From contig JANNYF010000112.1 in assembly GCA_031409955.1 (NCBI GenBank), positions 1 through 64,000 of the forward strand: DNA of 64,000 nucleotides. The letters are read 5' to 3'. The notes under the pieces are model-generated. The model saw nothing but the letters and a program-made list of their open reading frames with translations, searched no databases and was not told the origin of the DNA. The stretch is from JAFDVL01 sp031409955. Lineage in GTDB: Bacteria; Acidobacteriota; Blastocatellia; RBC074. Numbering within the stretch: the stretch's first letter is position 1; each line of letters opens with the position of its first letter. Shown one piece after another: positions 27,091-35,272 of this stretch. A program made the translations under genes and the position numbers.

Positions 27091-27163
27091 AAGTCCGACA
27101 AACTTCAGTTTGTCGAAGTCCTTCAATTGCCAGCCGCACGACAAACTGAAGTTTGTCGGACTT
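27091..27163. repeat. Perfect inverted repeat, 25-bp arms
   Basis: 27091-27115 and 27139-27163 are exact reverse complements with a 23-nt spacer. Each arm is itself partly palindromic (CGACAAACTTCAGTTTGTCG). A half copy (AACTTCAGTTTGTCGAA) recurs near 31970. It lies between the divergent sigma-factor promoter region and the end of the glyoxalase-fold gene. Confidence 0.8.
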
Positions 27164-27188
27164 CGCTTCACTTACTCCCCTTGTCCTC

Positions 27189-27596
27189 TCACGTCATTTT
27201 CTGGTCCTGCTTCGGCTCAAACAACGCCGCCACTGCGCCCGCCGGGTCTTGGATTACACAGTACTGCCCTTGCCCGGCGTAGTTTCTTGGCGCGGCAATC
27301 ACTTTGCCGCCGCCTTCAGTGCAGCGCGTGATGCTCTGTTCAAGGTCGGCCACCGTAATGTAAATCAACCATTGCGCAGGCAGTTTGGCGTTGCTGCCGC
27401 GTTGGTTACAAATGCCCGTGACAGACTTGCCATCGGCGGGTTGATCCATGCAATAGTCGTTGTACCCGCCCATGTCTACGGGCGTGAAATCCCAGCCTGT
27501 GACGGTGCGATAAAAATCTCGGATTTGGTCAGCGTTTTCGACGGTCAAGTCAATCCAGCCGATAGAACCGATTTGCGGAGTAGTTGTTTCGCTCAA
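27189..27596 (-). CDS. VOC-family (glyoxalase-fold) protein
   Basis: A 135-residue protein of two beta-alpha-beta-beta-beta modules: IGWIDLTVENADQIRDFYRTVTGWDF and WLIYITVADLEQSITRCTEGGGKVIAAPRNYAGQGQYCVIQDPAGAVAALFEP. It belongs to the small VOC proteins usually annotated as glyoxalase or 27-kDa-antigen-like; metal ligands are not obvious, so enzymatic activity is open. It starts with TTG, backed by AGGAG at 7 nt. It is monocistronic, between the DUF4097-like gene and the palindrome at 27091-27163. Confidence 0.82.
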   Translation of the reverse strand: MSETTTPQIGSIGWIDLTVENADQIRDFYRTVTGWDFTPVDMGGYNDYCMDQPADGKSVTGICNQRGSNAKLPAQWLIYITVADLEQSITRCTEGGGKVIAAPRNYAGQGQYCVIQDPAGAVAALFEPKQDQKMT

Positions 27597-27765
27597 AGTT
27601 GTCTCCTATGGGAAATAATGGTAAGCGACTTGACGTCACTCCAGATGATGACCTGCCATCCTGGTCCGCAGGAGGCGGACGCACCATTGAATGATCGTGT
27701 GTAAAAGGTAAGTGATCATACGCCTGCAAAGGTTTCACCTCTTCCCTCACCTGACGTGTCTTTTG

Positions 27766-28455
27766 TTATTTGACCGCTTCGAGTTTTTTGACTGAGACTT
27801 CACCGATGCCAACGCGTAAATACAATTTATGCGGTTCGCTGCGATTGACCTCTTCCACTAACTTTGCGCCGAGCAGTTTTTGCCGATTGTATTGCCCGCC
27901 AAACTCCGAACTAACCTCGCCGATTTTCACGCGCGCGTCTACGTCGTAGCGTTCTTTTTCCGGCAGGTTCAGCACGATTTCGCCGATTTTACAGGTCGCT
28001 TCGATGTCGCCGATGATATTTGCAATGCGGACTTCGCCCAGGCTGTGTTTGACTTTCAGAAAGATGGCTTGTGGGACTTTGACTTTGTATTCCAGCGTGA
28101 GGTTATTTTTCATGATGAATGGCAGGGTTTTCGTCTCAATCAGCAACCCGCCCGCACCATCTTTGGTCGCCACGAGTTTGATCTTTTCGAGCCGTCGCTG
28201 TTCTTTCGCCTGCGCAGAAAGTTCATAGTCTTTCTGCGTGCCGCGCGTCAGGCTGATTTCCACTTCGTCGCGTTCCCAGCCTTCGACCAAAACCTCGCCG
28301 AACGTGTCTTTCAAATGCACAGAAACGCCGTTGGAAAAGGGGATGCGCTCGGTTGTCGTCACATAGACGCGCTTCTTTTCAATGCGTTGCGCGCTGATGG
28401 ACAGGACGAATGCCAGAATACTCAATACACAAAAGAACCATCGTGTTGTCTTCAT
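27766..28455 (-). CDS. Secreted DUF4097-like beta-solenoid protein
   Basis: A 229-residue exported protein. Signal peptide MKTTRWFFCVLSILAFVLSISAQ, then repeating short strands: VHLKDTFGEVLVEGWERDEVEIS, LKVKHSLGEVRIANIIGDIEATCKIGEIVLNLP, ARVKIGEVSSEFGG, LRVGIGEVSVKKL. The GEV/GEI turns spaced about 20 residues suggest a right-handed beta solenoid like DUF4097 'adhesin' domains. No enzymatic residues. RBS AGGAG about 8 nt before the ATG. It lies 79 bp downstream of the receiver-PP2C gene and may be its co-transcribed partner. Function unknown. Confidence 0.75.
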   Translation of the reverse strand: MKTTRWFFCVLSILAFVLSISAQRIEKKRVYVTTTERIPFSNGVSVHLKDTFGEVLVEGWERDEVEISLTRGTQKDYELSAQAKEQRRLEKIKLVATKDGAGGLLIETKTLPFIMKNNLTLEYKVKVPQAIFLKVKHSLGEVRIANIIGDIEATCKIGEIVLNLPEKERYDVDARVKIGEVSSEFGGQYNRQKLLGAKLVEEVNRSEPHKLYLRVGIGEVSVKKLEAVK

Positions 28456-28534
28456 AATTACTCGCTCCTGCGTGAATGTTGCGGTCGTGAGAAAACCTGC
28501 TTTTGCAACAGAGACGCGGGTGGTGGCAAGAGTG

Positions 28535-29659
28535 TTAACAACCCAAGGTCATCACAATCATCGTCCGATCATCGCGTTCGGGCACTTGATGAAAGTCATT
28601 TACCGTTTGTTTGATTTCTTGCAACACGGATAACGCAGGACGCGTCGAAATGGTTCGGAGTAAATGTTGCAAGCGCGCTTCGCCGAATTCTTCGCCGTCC
28701 GCAGTGGTCGCTTCGGAAATGCCGTCGGTGTACAGCAGCAATTGATCGCCGGGTTGCAGATCGATCGAACCTTGCGAATAGGAATAATCCGGCAGGATGC
28801 CGAGGATCACACCGCCGTTTGACAAACAAAACACGCGGCCATCGCGCCGCACCAGCAGTGGTGCATTGTGACCAGCGTTCGTGTAGGTCAAGCGGTTGCT
28901 GACGGTATCCACAACCCCATAGAAGAACGTGATGAATTTGTTTTCGGAAACGTTATGGCTGATGAGGCGATTGACGTTGGAGACAAGCTGGCTCGGCGTC
29001 AGGTTCGTTTCTTCGTTCGCTTTGACTGCCGCCTGCAAATTCGACATGAGCAATGCCGCAGGCAAACCTTTGCCAGACACATCGCCGATGCACAGCGCCA
29101 CGTGGGTTTCATCCAGCGGAGTGATGTCGCAGTAATCGCCGCTGACCTCACCCGCCGGTTGCCAGGAACAAGCAAAATCAAAATTGCCGAGTTGCAAGGT
29201 TTCGCGCGGGATCAAACGTTGCTGAATCGCGCGGGCTTCGACCAATTCATTTTTCGCGGCACGTTTGAGGCGGCCCGCCACAAGCTGTTCGCGCAGCACT
29301 TGCAGCAAGCGCGCATTGTTCCAGGGTTTCTGCACAAAATCGCTGAGGCCGCGTTGCATTGCTTCGACAGCCAATTCGACGCTCGCCCACGCCGTCATCG
29401 CAATGACAGGCAGCGCTTGATCCAATAGCCGAATGCGCGAAATCAAATCCAGCCCTTCGCACCCCGAAGTCGTGTCGCGCGCGTAATTCATATCCATCAA
29501 CAACACGTCGTATTTGTTTGCCGTGACTTTTTCCAGAATCGCGGCAGGCGAATTCGCGGATTCAATTTGAAACCCTTCGCCCTTCAGCAACAGTTGTAAG
29601 GCGATCAGCACATCTGATTGGTCATCGGCAATTAAGGCACGCGGCATGACATTGTTCAT
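28535..29659 (-). CDS. Response regulator with PP2C-type phosphatase output (RsbU/SpoIIE family)
   Basis: A 374-residue protein. An N-terminal receiver (ALIADDQSDVL, phospho-acceptor in VLLMDMNYA, K in FVQKPW) is joined by a coiled linker (LVEARAIQQRLIPRE) to a SpoIIE/PP2C domain with GDYCDI, LCIGDVSGKGLPAALLMS, TYTNAGHNAPLL, LLLYTDGISEA and ERDDRTMIVM. This set holds the metal-binding aspartates. Such proteins dephosphorylate anti-anti-sigma (STAS) partners; none is encoded nearby. ATG 29659 was chosen for GGAGG four bases upstream. The palindromic motif copy 2 lies 144 bp upstream. Confidence 0.92.
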   Translation of the reverse strand: MNNVMPRALIADDQSDVLIALQLLLKGEGFQIESANSPAAILEKVTANKYDVLLMDMNYARDTTSGCEGLDLISRIRLLDQALPVIAMTAWASVELAVEAMQRGLSDFVQKPWNNARLLQVLREQLVAGRLKRAAKNELVEARAIQQRLIPRETLQLGNFDFACSWQPAGEVSGDYCDITPLDETHVALCIGDVSGKGLPAALLMSNLQAAVKANEETNLTPSQLVSNVNRLISHNVSENKFITFFYGVVDTVSNRLTYTNAGHNAPLLVRRDGRVFCLSNGGVILGILPDYSYSQGSIDLQPGDQLLLYTDGISEATTADGEEFGEARLQHLLRTISTRPALSVLQEIKQTVNDFHQVPERDDRTMIVMTLGC

Positions 29660-29802
29660 AACTCCTCCAAAACGCAGCGCAGTTGGTGACGCCACTTCAC
29701 CGCACCTGTTGTCAATCAGCGTGCCATTGACAGTCATTGGGTAAGCGCCCGTGAATTGTGCGAGTTGAGAGATATGCAGGATTAATGCAAGGCTTAGAAG
29801 TG

Positions 29803-29836
29803 TTCGCTTTTGGGAAGGCGTCCTCCCAAAAGTGAA
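29803..29836. promoter_or_regulatory. Palindromic motif, copy 2 (operator candidate)
   Basis: TTCGCTTTTGGGA (29803-29815), 8 nt, TCCCAAAAGTGAA (29824-29836): half-sites pair at 12 of 13 positions. It is upstream of the receiver-PP2C gene. The rest of the 29660-30023 gap holds no other feature that I can support. Confidence 0.5.
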
Positions 29837-30023
29837 AAGCCAAAATGCCCATAATAGCTGGAGCTTTACAGATCAAGAGAGCGAGGGGGTGCGTATCACT
29901 ACAAGTCTGGCCAGCATGATTGCTTCGTTCGCCTTCTTTCGTTAGCGAGCCATTTTCAGGATCGTTATTCTCTTATGTCCTTAGATGTTTGACGTAGGAA
30001 GCGCGTGATTTTAAGCTTTGTGC

Positions 30024-31118
30024 ATGTCTCACAATCACTATTCCGATCAGCCCTCAGAGCAGAGCAGCACATCCCAAACGGAGATGCTGCAAACCACTGC
30101 CCCCTTATCAAGTGCAAAAATAAATCACTCAATTCGGCTACCTGTCCTTCCGATTGCAATTACGGCAGGGTCAGTAATCGTAAATATAGCTTATGAAAAA
30201 TGGGCAGCAGGAGTTCCTAATTGGTTGTTTATCATATTGTGCATTGTTACTCTTTCTCTTTGGTTTTATTGGGCTTGGACTCACGAAACCATTAAGAGAT
30301 GGCATCGCCTGATATATACTCATCCTATTATGTCATTCACGATTATGGTTATAATTGGTGCGTGTGCTGGTGGCGGAATTGGTGCGCTACTTTGGTGGAG
30401 TGCTTATAGGCAGCAACCTGCTGTGTCAACAATAAATCAGGGTAATTTATCGCCACCGACGCCTAGCCCTGCTTCCCTTCCTACCAAAGAGGCAAGTGTT
30501 GCTTTAACTCCGCGCCCTACCCAAAGCGAGCAACGACCACTACAGGCATCACCTTTAACCTCGCCGCTTGATCTCAGTTTTCCTCTTGTAGTGGAAATTG
30601 TTGTGGATATGCACAAGCAATTTCACATTGTGAATAAAGGGAAAGTTTCCATTACTGACATAGAAGTGACTGATACTAAATATCTTTTTAACAGGAAGGC
30701 ATGGGATGAAAAACGGTTGGAGATTGAGCAGGTTTCAAAGTCTGGCGGCCCGTTTCTTAAAATTCCAGAGGTTAGAGCTGAGAGTTCATCGAGCATACTC
30801 AATCTCTCGCAAAATAACTTTTTCGACTTTGAAGACTTTGAAGACTTAACAAAAAAGCCTGACGAAGACTTTTATGCAGCTCAAAGGAGAAACTATTGCT
30901 TTAGAGTAACTTTTCGGGATGGGCGAACTGGACAAAAATATGTGATGTACAAGGTCACAAGCAGTATCAAGGGTGGGCCAGGAATATTTGAGAATTTAGA
31001 AACAACCGCAAGGGGAGGGCCGCCCCGACGCATCTTCTTGGAAGATATACCGGAAGTAATAATTAGCGATCAGCGCTTGCTCTACAAGAATGACGAGGTA
31101 AAAGAATATAAGCCTTGA
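30024..31118 (+). CDS. Membrane protein of unknown function
   Basis: A 364-residue protein not recognised. The first 35 residues are Ser/Gln/Thr-rich; two hydrophobic pairs follow near residues 40-85 (LPIAITAGSVIVNIAY, WLFIILCIVTLSLWFYWAW) and 103-130 (SFTIMVIIGACAGGGIGALLWW). A Pro/Ser/Thr linker comes next, then a soluble, beta-rich C-terminal domain (LVVEIVVDMHKQFHIVNKG...). Base composition is clearly more AT-rich than its neighbours, and no RBS is visible, which points to recent acquisition. The ATG is taken as start; a TTG two codons earlier is possible. The layout (helices plus extracytoplasmic domain) recalls small sensor-type proteins, but nothing more can be claimed. Confidence 0.6.
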   Translation: MSHNHYSDQPSEQSSTSQTEMLQTTAPLSSAKINHSIRLPVLPIAITAGSVIVNIAYEKWAAGVPNWLFIILCIVTLSLWFYWAWTHETIKRWHRLIYTHPIMSFTIMVIIGACAGGGIGALLWWSAYRQQPAVSTINQGNLSPPTPSPASLPTKEASVALTPRPTQSEQRPLQASPLTSPLDLSFPLVVEIVVDMHKQFHIVNKGKVSITDIEVTDTKYLFNRKAWDEKRLEIEQVSKSGGPFLKIPEVRAESSSSILNLSQNNFFDFEDFEDLTKKPDEDFYAAQRRNYCFRVTFRDGRTGQKYVMYKVTSSIKGGPGIFENLETTARGGPPRRIFLEDIPEVIISDQRLLYKNDEVKEYKP

Positions 31119-31244
31119 ATTAGTATAATTATTGCTTTATCAAACTGGCAGCCGCACGAAGAAACCCGGCACGTTCTGCGCCTTGCCAACAAATAGCCTC
31201 CAGCGCATCGCTCACCCTTGAAACAATCAATCACAACCTGATTA

Positions 31245-31919
31245 TCACGCTTCATTCTCACCAACGATCTTGCCATCAAACAAGCGAATGATTTGACGGC
31301 TATACGCAGCGTTTTCTTCGGAATGCGTCACCTGCACGATGGTCGTGCCTGCTGCATTCAACGTCACAAACATCTCCATGATTTCTCTGGCTTGCGCGGA
31401 ATGCAGGTTGCCGGTTGGTTCGTCCGCCAGGATCAGTTTGGGGCGCGCAATCATCGCGCGCGCAACGCCGATCAATTGCTGCAAGCCACCGGACAAACGG
31501 CCTGGATACTGCTTGCGCTTGTCCGTGAGGCGAAAGCGTTCGAGTGTTTCGTTGACCAATTGTTCGCGTTCGGCGCGCCCGTAATTGCGATACGAAAGCG
31601 GCACTTCCAAGTTTTCCTGCACGGTCATTTGATCCAGCAAATGGTAGCTCTGAAACACAAAGCCGATGTTCTTGTTGCGTAGCTCCGGGCGCTCCTTCGG
31701 CTTCATTTTATGTACGGCTTGATCGAAGAAATAATACTCGCCCGTCCATGCGGTGTCGTGCATTCCCAACGCATGCAGTAGCGTGGATTTGCCTGAACCA
31801 GACGGCCCCATGATCGTGATGAAATCACCTTCTTCAATGTCCATGTTAATTCCCCGCAACACAGGATTTTTCTCTTTGCCGTAATCAAAAGATCGTTCGA
31901 TATTTCGTAATGCAATCAT
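31245..31919 (-). CDS. ABC-transporter ATPase, LolD/MacB/FtsE type, without adjacent permease
   Basis: A 224-residue cytosolic ATPase. Walker A GPSGSGKST, Q-loop FVFQSYHLL, signature LSGGLQQLIGVARA, Walker B LILADEPTGNL, and H-loop VTHS are in order. The signature reads LSGGL instead of LSGGQ and lacks the usual Arg, so the active site is slightly unorthodox. The type (LDQMTVQENLEVPLSYR) matches ATPases that pair with MacB/LolCE/FtsX permeases. No permease flanks it, while the three ADOPs lack an ATPase; pairing is possible but unproven. RBS AGGAGG at 6 nt. Palindromic motif copy 3 lies about 200 bp upstream. Confidence 0.9.
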   Translation of the reverse strand: MIALRNIERSFDYGKEKNPVLRGINMDIEEGDFITIMGPSGSGKSTLLHALGMHDTAWTGEYYFFDQAVHKMKPKERPELRNKNIGFVFQSYHLLDQMTVQENLEVPLSYRNYGRAEREQLVNETLERFRLTDKRKQYPGRLSGGLQQLIGVARAMIARPKLILADEPTGNLHSAQAREIMEMFVTLNAAGTTIVQVTHSEENAAYSRQIIRLFDGKIVGENEA

Positions 31920-32117
31920 TGTTTGCCTCCTGGGTCAGTTTGCAATTCGGTGTACGGCTGTTCGATGAACTTCAGTTTGTCGAAAGTTGCGGCGACAACA
32001 ACCTGAAATTTACCGAACAGGCACTCGTAGGAGTAAGACAACCCGCGTGCCACAGACAAAGGTGCCCGATCTATTGGTTTTGGAGGTGATGGAGAAAATA
32101 GGGGAGCGGGAGCGCTG

Positions 32118-32151
32118 TTCGCTTCTGGGAATGCGGTGTGCCAAAAGCGGG
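32118..32151. promoter_or_regulatory. Palindromic motif, copy 3 (operator candidate)
   Basis: TTCGCTTCTGGGA, 8 nt, TGCCAAAAGCGGG. Similarity to copy 2 continues into the flank (AGCCAAA). It lies in the 304-bp gap upstream of the ABC ATPase, between two divergently pointing gene ends. A half copy of the 27091 palindrome is also in this gap (near 31970). No gene is seen there. Confidence 0.42.
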
Positions 32152-32223
32152 CAGCCAAACTTCAGAAATCAAACGGCTGATTCAAACTAAGCGCGCGGGC
32201 TTTGACGGCGTGCAAAAAATGCC

Positions 32224-32982
32224 TCAGCGCGGCCTGACCGTCGCCAATCCACCATCCACGCCGATGACTTGTCCTGTCACCCAATTGTTTGCGGAATCGA
32301 GCAGCCAATCAATCGCGCTGGCAACATCCTCCGGTGCGCCAATGCGTCCGAGCGCGTGCATCGCGGCAGACGCTTTCACCGCTGTTTCATTGCCCGTAAT
32401 CCGTGCGGTGAGCGGCGTTGCCACCAAACCCGGCGCAACGCAATTGACGCGAATGCCGCGCGCGGCGTATGAAGCGGCGGCGGACAGCGTCAACCCGATG
32501 ACGCCCGCCTTGGCAGCAGCAATCGCTTCGTGATTGGCCAGCCCGGTGCGTGCCGCCGCCGAAGACAGCAGCACAATCGAACCGCCGCGTGCGTGCATCG
32601 CTTTGGTCGCCGCGCGCAACAGGTAAAACGCCGAGTTCAGATTTTGCCGCAGCGTGAAATCCCATTCATCATTGGTCGTAATATGCGCCGGTTTGAGCAG
32701 CAGTGAGCCGACGCAATTCACGACGCCATCCAATTGCCCATAGGTGGCGACAGCTTGGGCGATGAACGCATCTACCTGATGAGCTTCGGTTGCATCCAGA
32801 CTTTGGGCGGCGGCGTTTGTTGCAGCAGCGAGGGCAGACAGTTTGGCTTCATCGCGCCCGCCCAAAAACAACCTTGCGCCACGCGCTGCCAATCGTCGGC
32901 ATAACGCCGCGCCAATCCCGCCGGTTGCACCGAGAACCGCATAAACAGGGCTTTCTGTTGATGATTCGATTTGTAATGACAT
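32224..32982 (-). CDS. SDR-family protein lacking the catalytic Tyr
   Basis: A 252-residue Rossmann protein. The cofactor loop GATGGIG is at residues 18-24, NCVG at 89-92, and the fold's C-terminal PEDVASAIDWLLDSANNWVTGQVIGVDGG is intact. In the active site Ser141 (LLSSAAA) and Lys158 are present, but the Tyr expected at 154 is Ile (HEAIAAAKAG). Classical dehydrogenase/reductase chemistry needs that Tyr, so the protein may bind NAD(P)H without normal catalysis, or use another residue. ATG 32982 has GAGGAG at 5 nt. It seems monocistronic. Confidence 0.85.
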   Translation of the reverse strand: MSLQIESSTESPVYAVLGATGGIGAALCRRLAARGARLFLGGRDEAKLSALAAATNAAAQSLDATEAHQVDAFIAQAVATYGQLDGVVNCVGSLLLKPAHITTNDEWDFTLRQNLNSAFYLLRAATKAMHARGGSIVLLSSAAARTGLANHEAIAAAKAGVIGLTLSAAASYAARGIRVNCVAPGLVATPLTARITGNETAVKASAAMHALGRIGAPEDVASAIDWLLDSANNWVTGQVIGVDGGLATVRPR

Positions 32983-33287
32983 GCGAACTCCTCGCTCAGA
33001 ACGGATATAAATTCGCTCACGGGGCAGAGCGCCCGTCTGAGAAAAGATTATGGTCCTCGCTTTCCTCGCAAAGCAATCCACGCCAGCTCTGCCTGAACGG
33101 TTTTAGGGAATTGTGACGCGAACGGAACACTTCCTCAACAAAGCAAAGGCGATGGTTCATTGCGCCTGCGCCGCCGCGTGTATTCCATTGCTACGGTCAA
33201 ATGATTTGAGGGAGGGAAAATAAGGAGAGCGCGAACGAGGAAGCGAGGGACAGCGAGATTCGCGCTTGCCCCTTGCTCCCCAAATTC
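32983..33287. other. Gene-free gap
   Basis: This 305-bp stretch separates the SDR gene start from the dnaK stop. Apart from the SDR RBS I see no gene, hairpin or promoter that I can support. Confidence 0.5.
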
Positions 33288-35105
33288 TTATGTCGTTCCG
33301 GCAGAGGTGGCAAACATGGTTTCCGTTAATCTCTGTCCGAAGGATTCCAGTTCATTGAAGGCTGCTGCCAGCTTATCAATTTCATCACTGCGATAGGCCA
33401 ATTCGGCCCGTGCGATGGCTTGTCGGGCGTGCGTCTGCTCATCCGCCGAAATCATCGTGCCAAACTCGCTGAAGGTGCGGCGCGTGCTTTCAATCAGCCC
33501 ATCCAAGCGGGTCCGCGCGAGAATCAAATCTTTCATGATGCTATCGGCCTTTTCGTTGCGGATGGCTTCTTCAATCAACCGCGCAATTTCATCCGGGCCA
33601 AGCCCGGATGACGGCGTGATGCGAACAGCCTGTTCGCGCCCGGTGGATTTGTCGTGCGCCGAAACATTCACACAGCCATCGGCATCCACATCGAACGAGA
33701 CCAGCACCTGAACTGAACCGCGCGGGCCTTGAGCAATATCGGTCAACTCAAACTTTGCCAGGCTGCGATTGCCTCGCGCCAATTCCCGTTCGCCTTGTAA
33801 AACGTGGACTTCGACGGTGGTTTGATTGTCCGCCACTGTCGTGAAGGTCAACGCTTTCTTGAGCGGAATACTGGAATTGCGATCAATCAATTTCGTGAAC
33901 AATCCGCCACGTGTTTCAATGCCGAGCGAAAGCGGCAACACGTCCAGCAACACCAATTCCTTGACCTCACCGCTCAACACGCCGCCCTGAATGGCTGCGC
34001 CGATGGCTACGACTTCATCGGGATTGATTTCGGCGGAAGGCTGTTTACCAAACATCTCGGATACTTTTTTGCGGACCAACGGTGTCCGGGTCTGCCCGCC
34101 CACCAACAGCACTTTATCAATGTCATGTGGTTTAAGCTTGGCATCCCACAACGCCTTTTCACAGGGTTCGAGTGATTTTTCGACCAGGTCCATGATCATC
34201 GCCTCGAATTGCTGGCGGGTCAGCACTTTATTGAAATGCTTAGGCCCCAGGCTATCCGAGGCAATAAACGGCAAGTTAATGTTGGTTTCCAAGGCCGAGG
34301 AAAGATCGCATTTCGCGCGCTCCGCTGCTTCCTTCAAACGATGTAAAGCTGGGCGGTCATTATGGAGATCAATGCCGGTTTCGTTTTTAAATTCGGTGAT
34401 GATCCAATCCACGATGCGGAGGTCGAAATCTTCCCCGCCCAGAAACGTATCGCCGGAGGTAGAGAGGACTTCAAAGACGCCGTCGCGCATTTCGAGAATT
34501 GAAATATCGAAGGTGCCGCCGCCCAAATCGTACACCACAATTTTCTCGGTGGTGTCGCGCCCTAAGCCGTAGGCAAGCGCGGCGGCAGTCGGCTCGTTCA
34601 GAATGCGCAGGACATTTAACCCGGCAATCTTTCCGGCGTCTTTGGTGGCCTGGCGTTGCGCATCATCGAAGTAGGCCGGAACCGTGATGATGACGTCTTC
34701 GACCGCTTCGCCCAAATATTCCTCAGCGCTTTGCCGGAGTCGCTGCAAAATGATCGCCGAGAGTTCTGACGGGCTGTAATCGCGCCCAAACAGACGAATG
34801 CGCGCATCACCATTCGGACTGTCCGTGATGGTGTACGGCGCGGTGTCCTGCATGCGACGAACTTCCGGTGAATTCAGCTTGCGCCCCACCAATCGCTTGA
34901 CGGCATAAATCGTATTCGCAGCATTCGTGGCCGCTTGACGCTTGGCGATTTGCCCCACGAGGCGTTCACCCGACTCTTGAAATCCGACAATCGAAGGCGT
35001 CGTGCGCCCGCCTTCTTTGTTCGGAATAATTTGTGCCGCGCCGCCTTCCATAATCGAAACGCAGCTATTTGTCGTACCTAAGTCAATGCCAATTACTTTT
35101 CCCAT
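33288..35105 (-). CDS. dnaK: Hsp70 chaperone DnaK
   Basis: A 605-residue Hsp70. The nucleotide-binding domain opens GIDLGTTNSCV, with phosphate loop VVYDLGGGTFDISI, adenosine site LLVGGQTRTPLV and VPAYFDDAQRQATKDAGKIAG. The interdomain linker is VKELVLLDVLPLSLGIET, followed by the substrate-binding beta domain and a shortened lid; the C-terminus ends MFATSAGTT without the usual acidic tail. Slightly shorter than typical DnaK (about 640). It handles protein folding with DnaJ and GrpE, neither of which is nearby. It lies 167 bp downstream of hrcA, and its RBS is weak. It may be a second, specialised DnaK copy. Confidence 0.92.
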   Translation of the reverse strand: MGKVIGIDLGTTNSCVSIMEGGAAQIIPNKEGGRTTPSIVGFQESGERLVGQIAKRQAATNAANTIYAVKRLVGRKLNSPEVRRMQDTAPYTITDSPNGDARIRLFGRDYSPSELSAIILQRLRQSAEEYLGEAVEDVIITVPAYFDDAQRQATKDAGKIAGLNVLRILNEPTAAALAYGLGRDTTEKIVVYDLGGGTFDISILEMRDGVFEVLSTSGDTFLGGEDFDLRIVDWIITEFKNETGIDLHNDRPALHRLKEAAERAKCDLSSALETNINLPFIASDSLGPKHFNKVLTRQQFEAMIMDLVEKSLEPCEKALWDAKLKPHDIDKVLLVGGQTRTPLVRKKVSEMFGKQPSAEINPDEVVAIGAAIQGGVLSGEVKELVLLDVLPLSLGIETRGGLFTKLIDRNSSIPLKKALTFTTVADNQTTVEVHVLQGERELARGNRSLAKFELTDIAQGPRGSVQVLVSFDVDADGCVNVSAHDKSTGREQAVRITPSSGLGPDEIARLIEEAIRNEKADSIMKDLILARTRLDGLIESTRRTFSEFGTMISADEQTHARQAIARAELAYRSDEIDKLAAAFNELESFGQRLTETMFATSAGTT

Positions 35106-35272
35106 AATCGTGTCTGTGTTGGGTAGGTCCGCTAGTGGGCAGGCCTAAAGAATTACTCAGGGCTAAGTGGAAAGGTCAGGGCTATGGGTTGTTCGGGCTG
35201 GTTAGTAGATCGTTGCGGGGAACCGCATAAGTTGTAAGTGCTTCAATTTAGGTTGTGACAGAAGTTTAGGCC

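Noticed and set aside
31132..31216. Minus-strand peptide (VSDALEAICWQGAERAGFL...) downstream of the ABC ATPase
   Set aside because: Protein-like for 27 codons, but an overlapping frame is equally open, with no start or family match. Too short to call a remnant.
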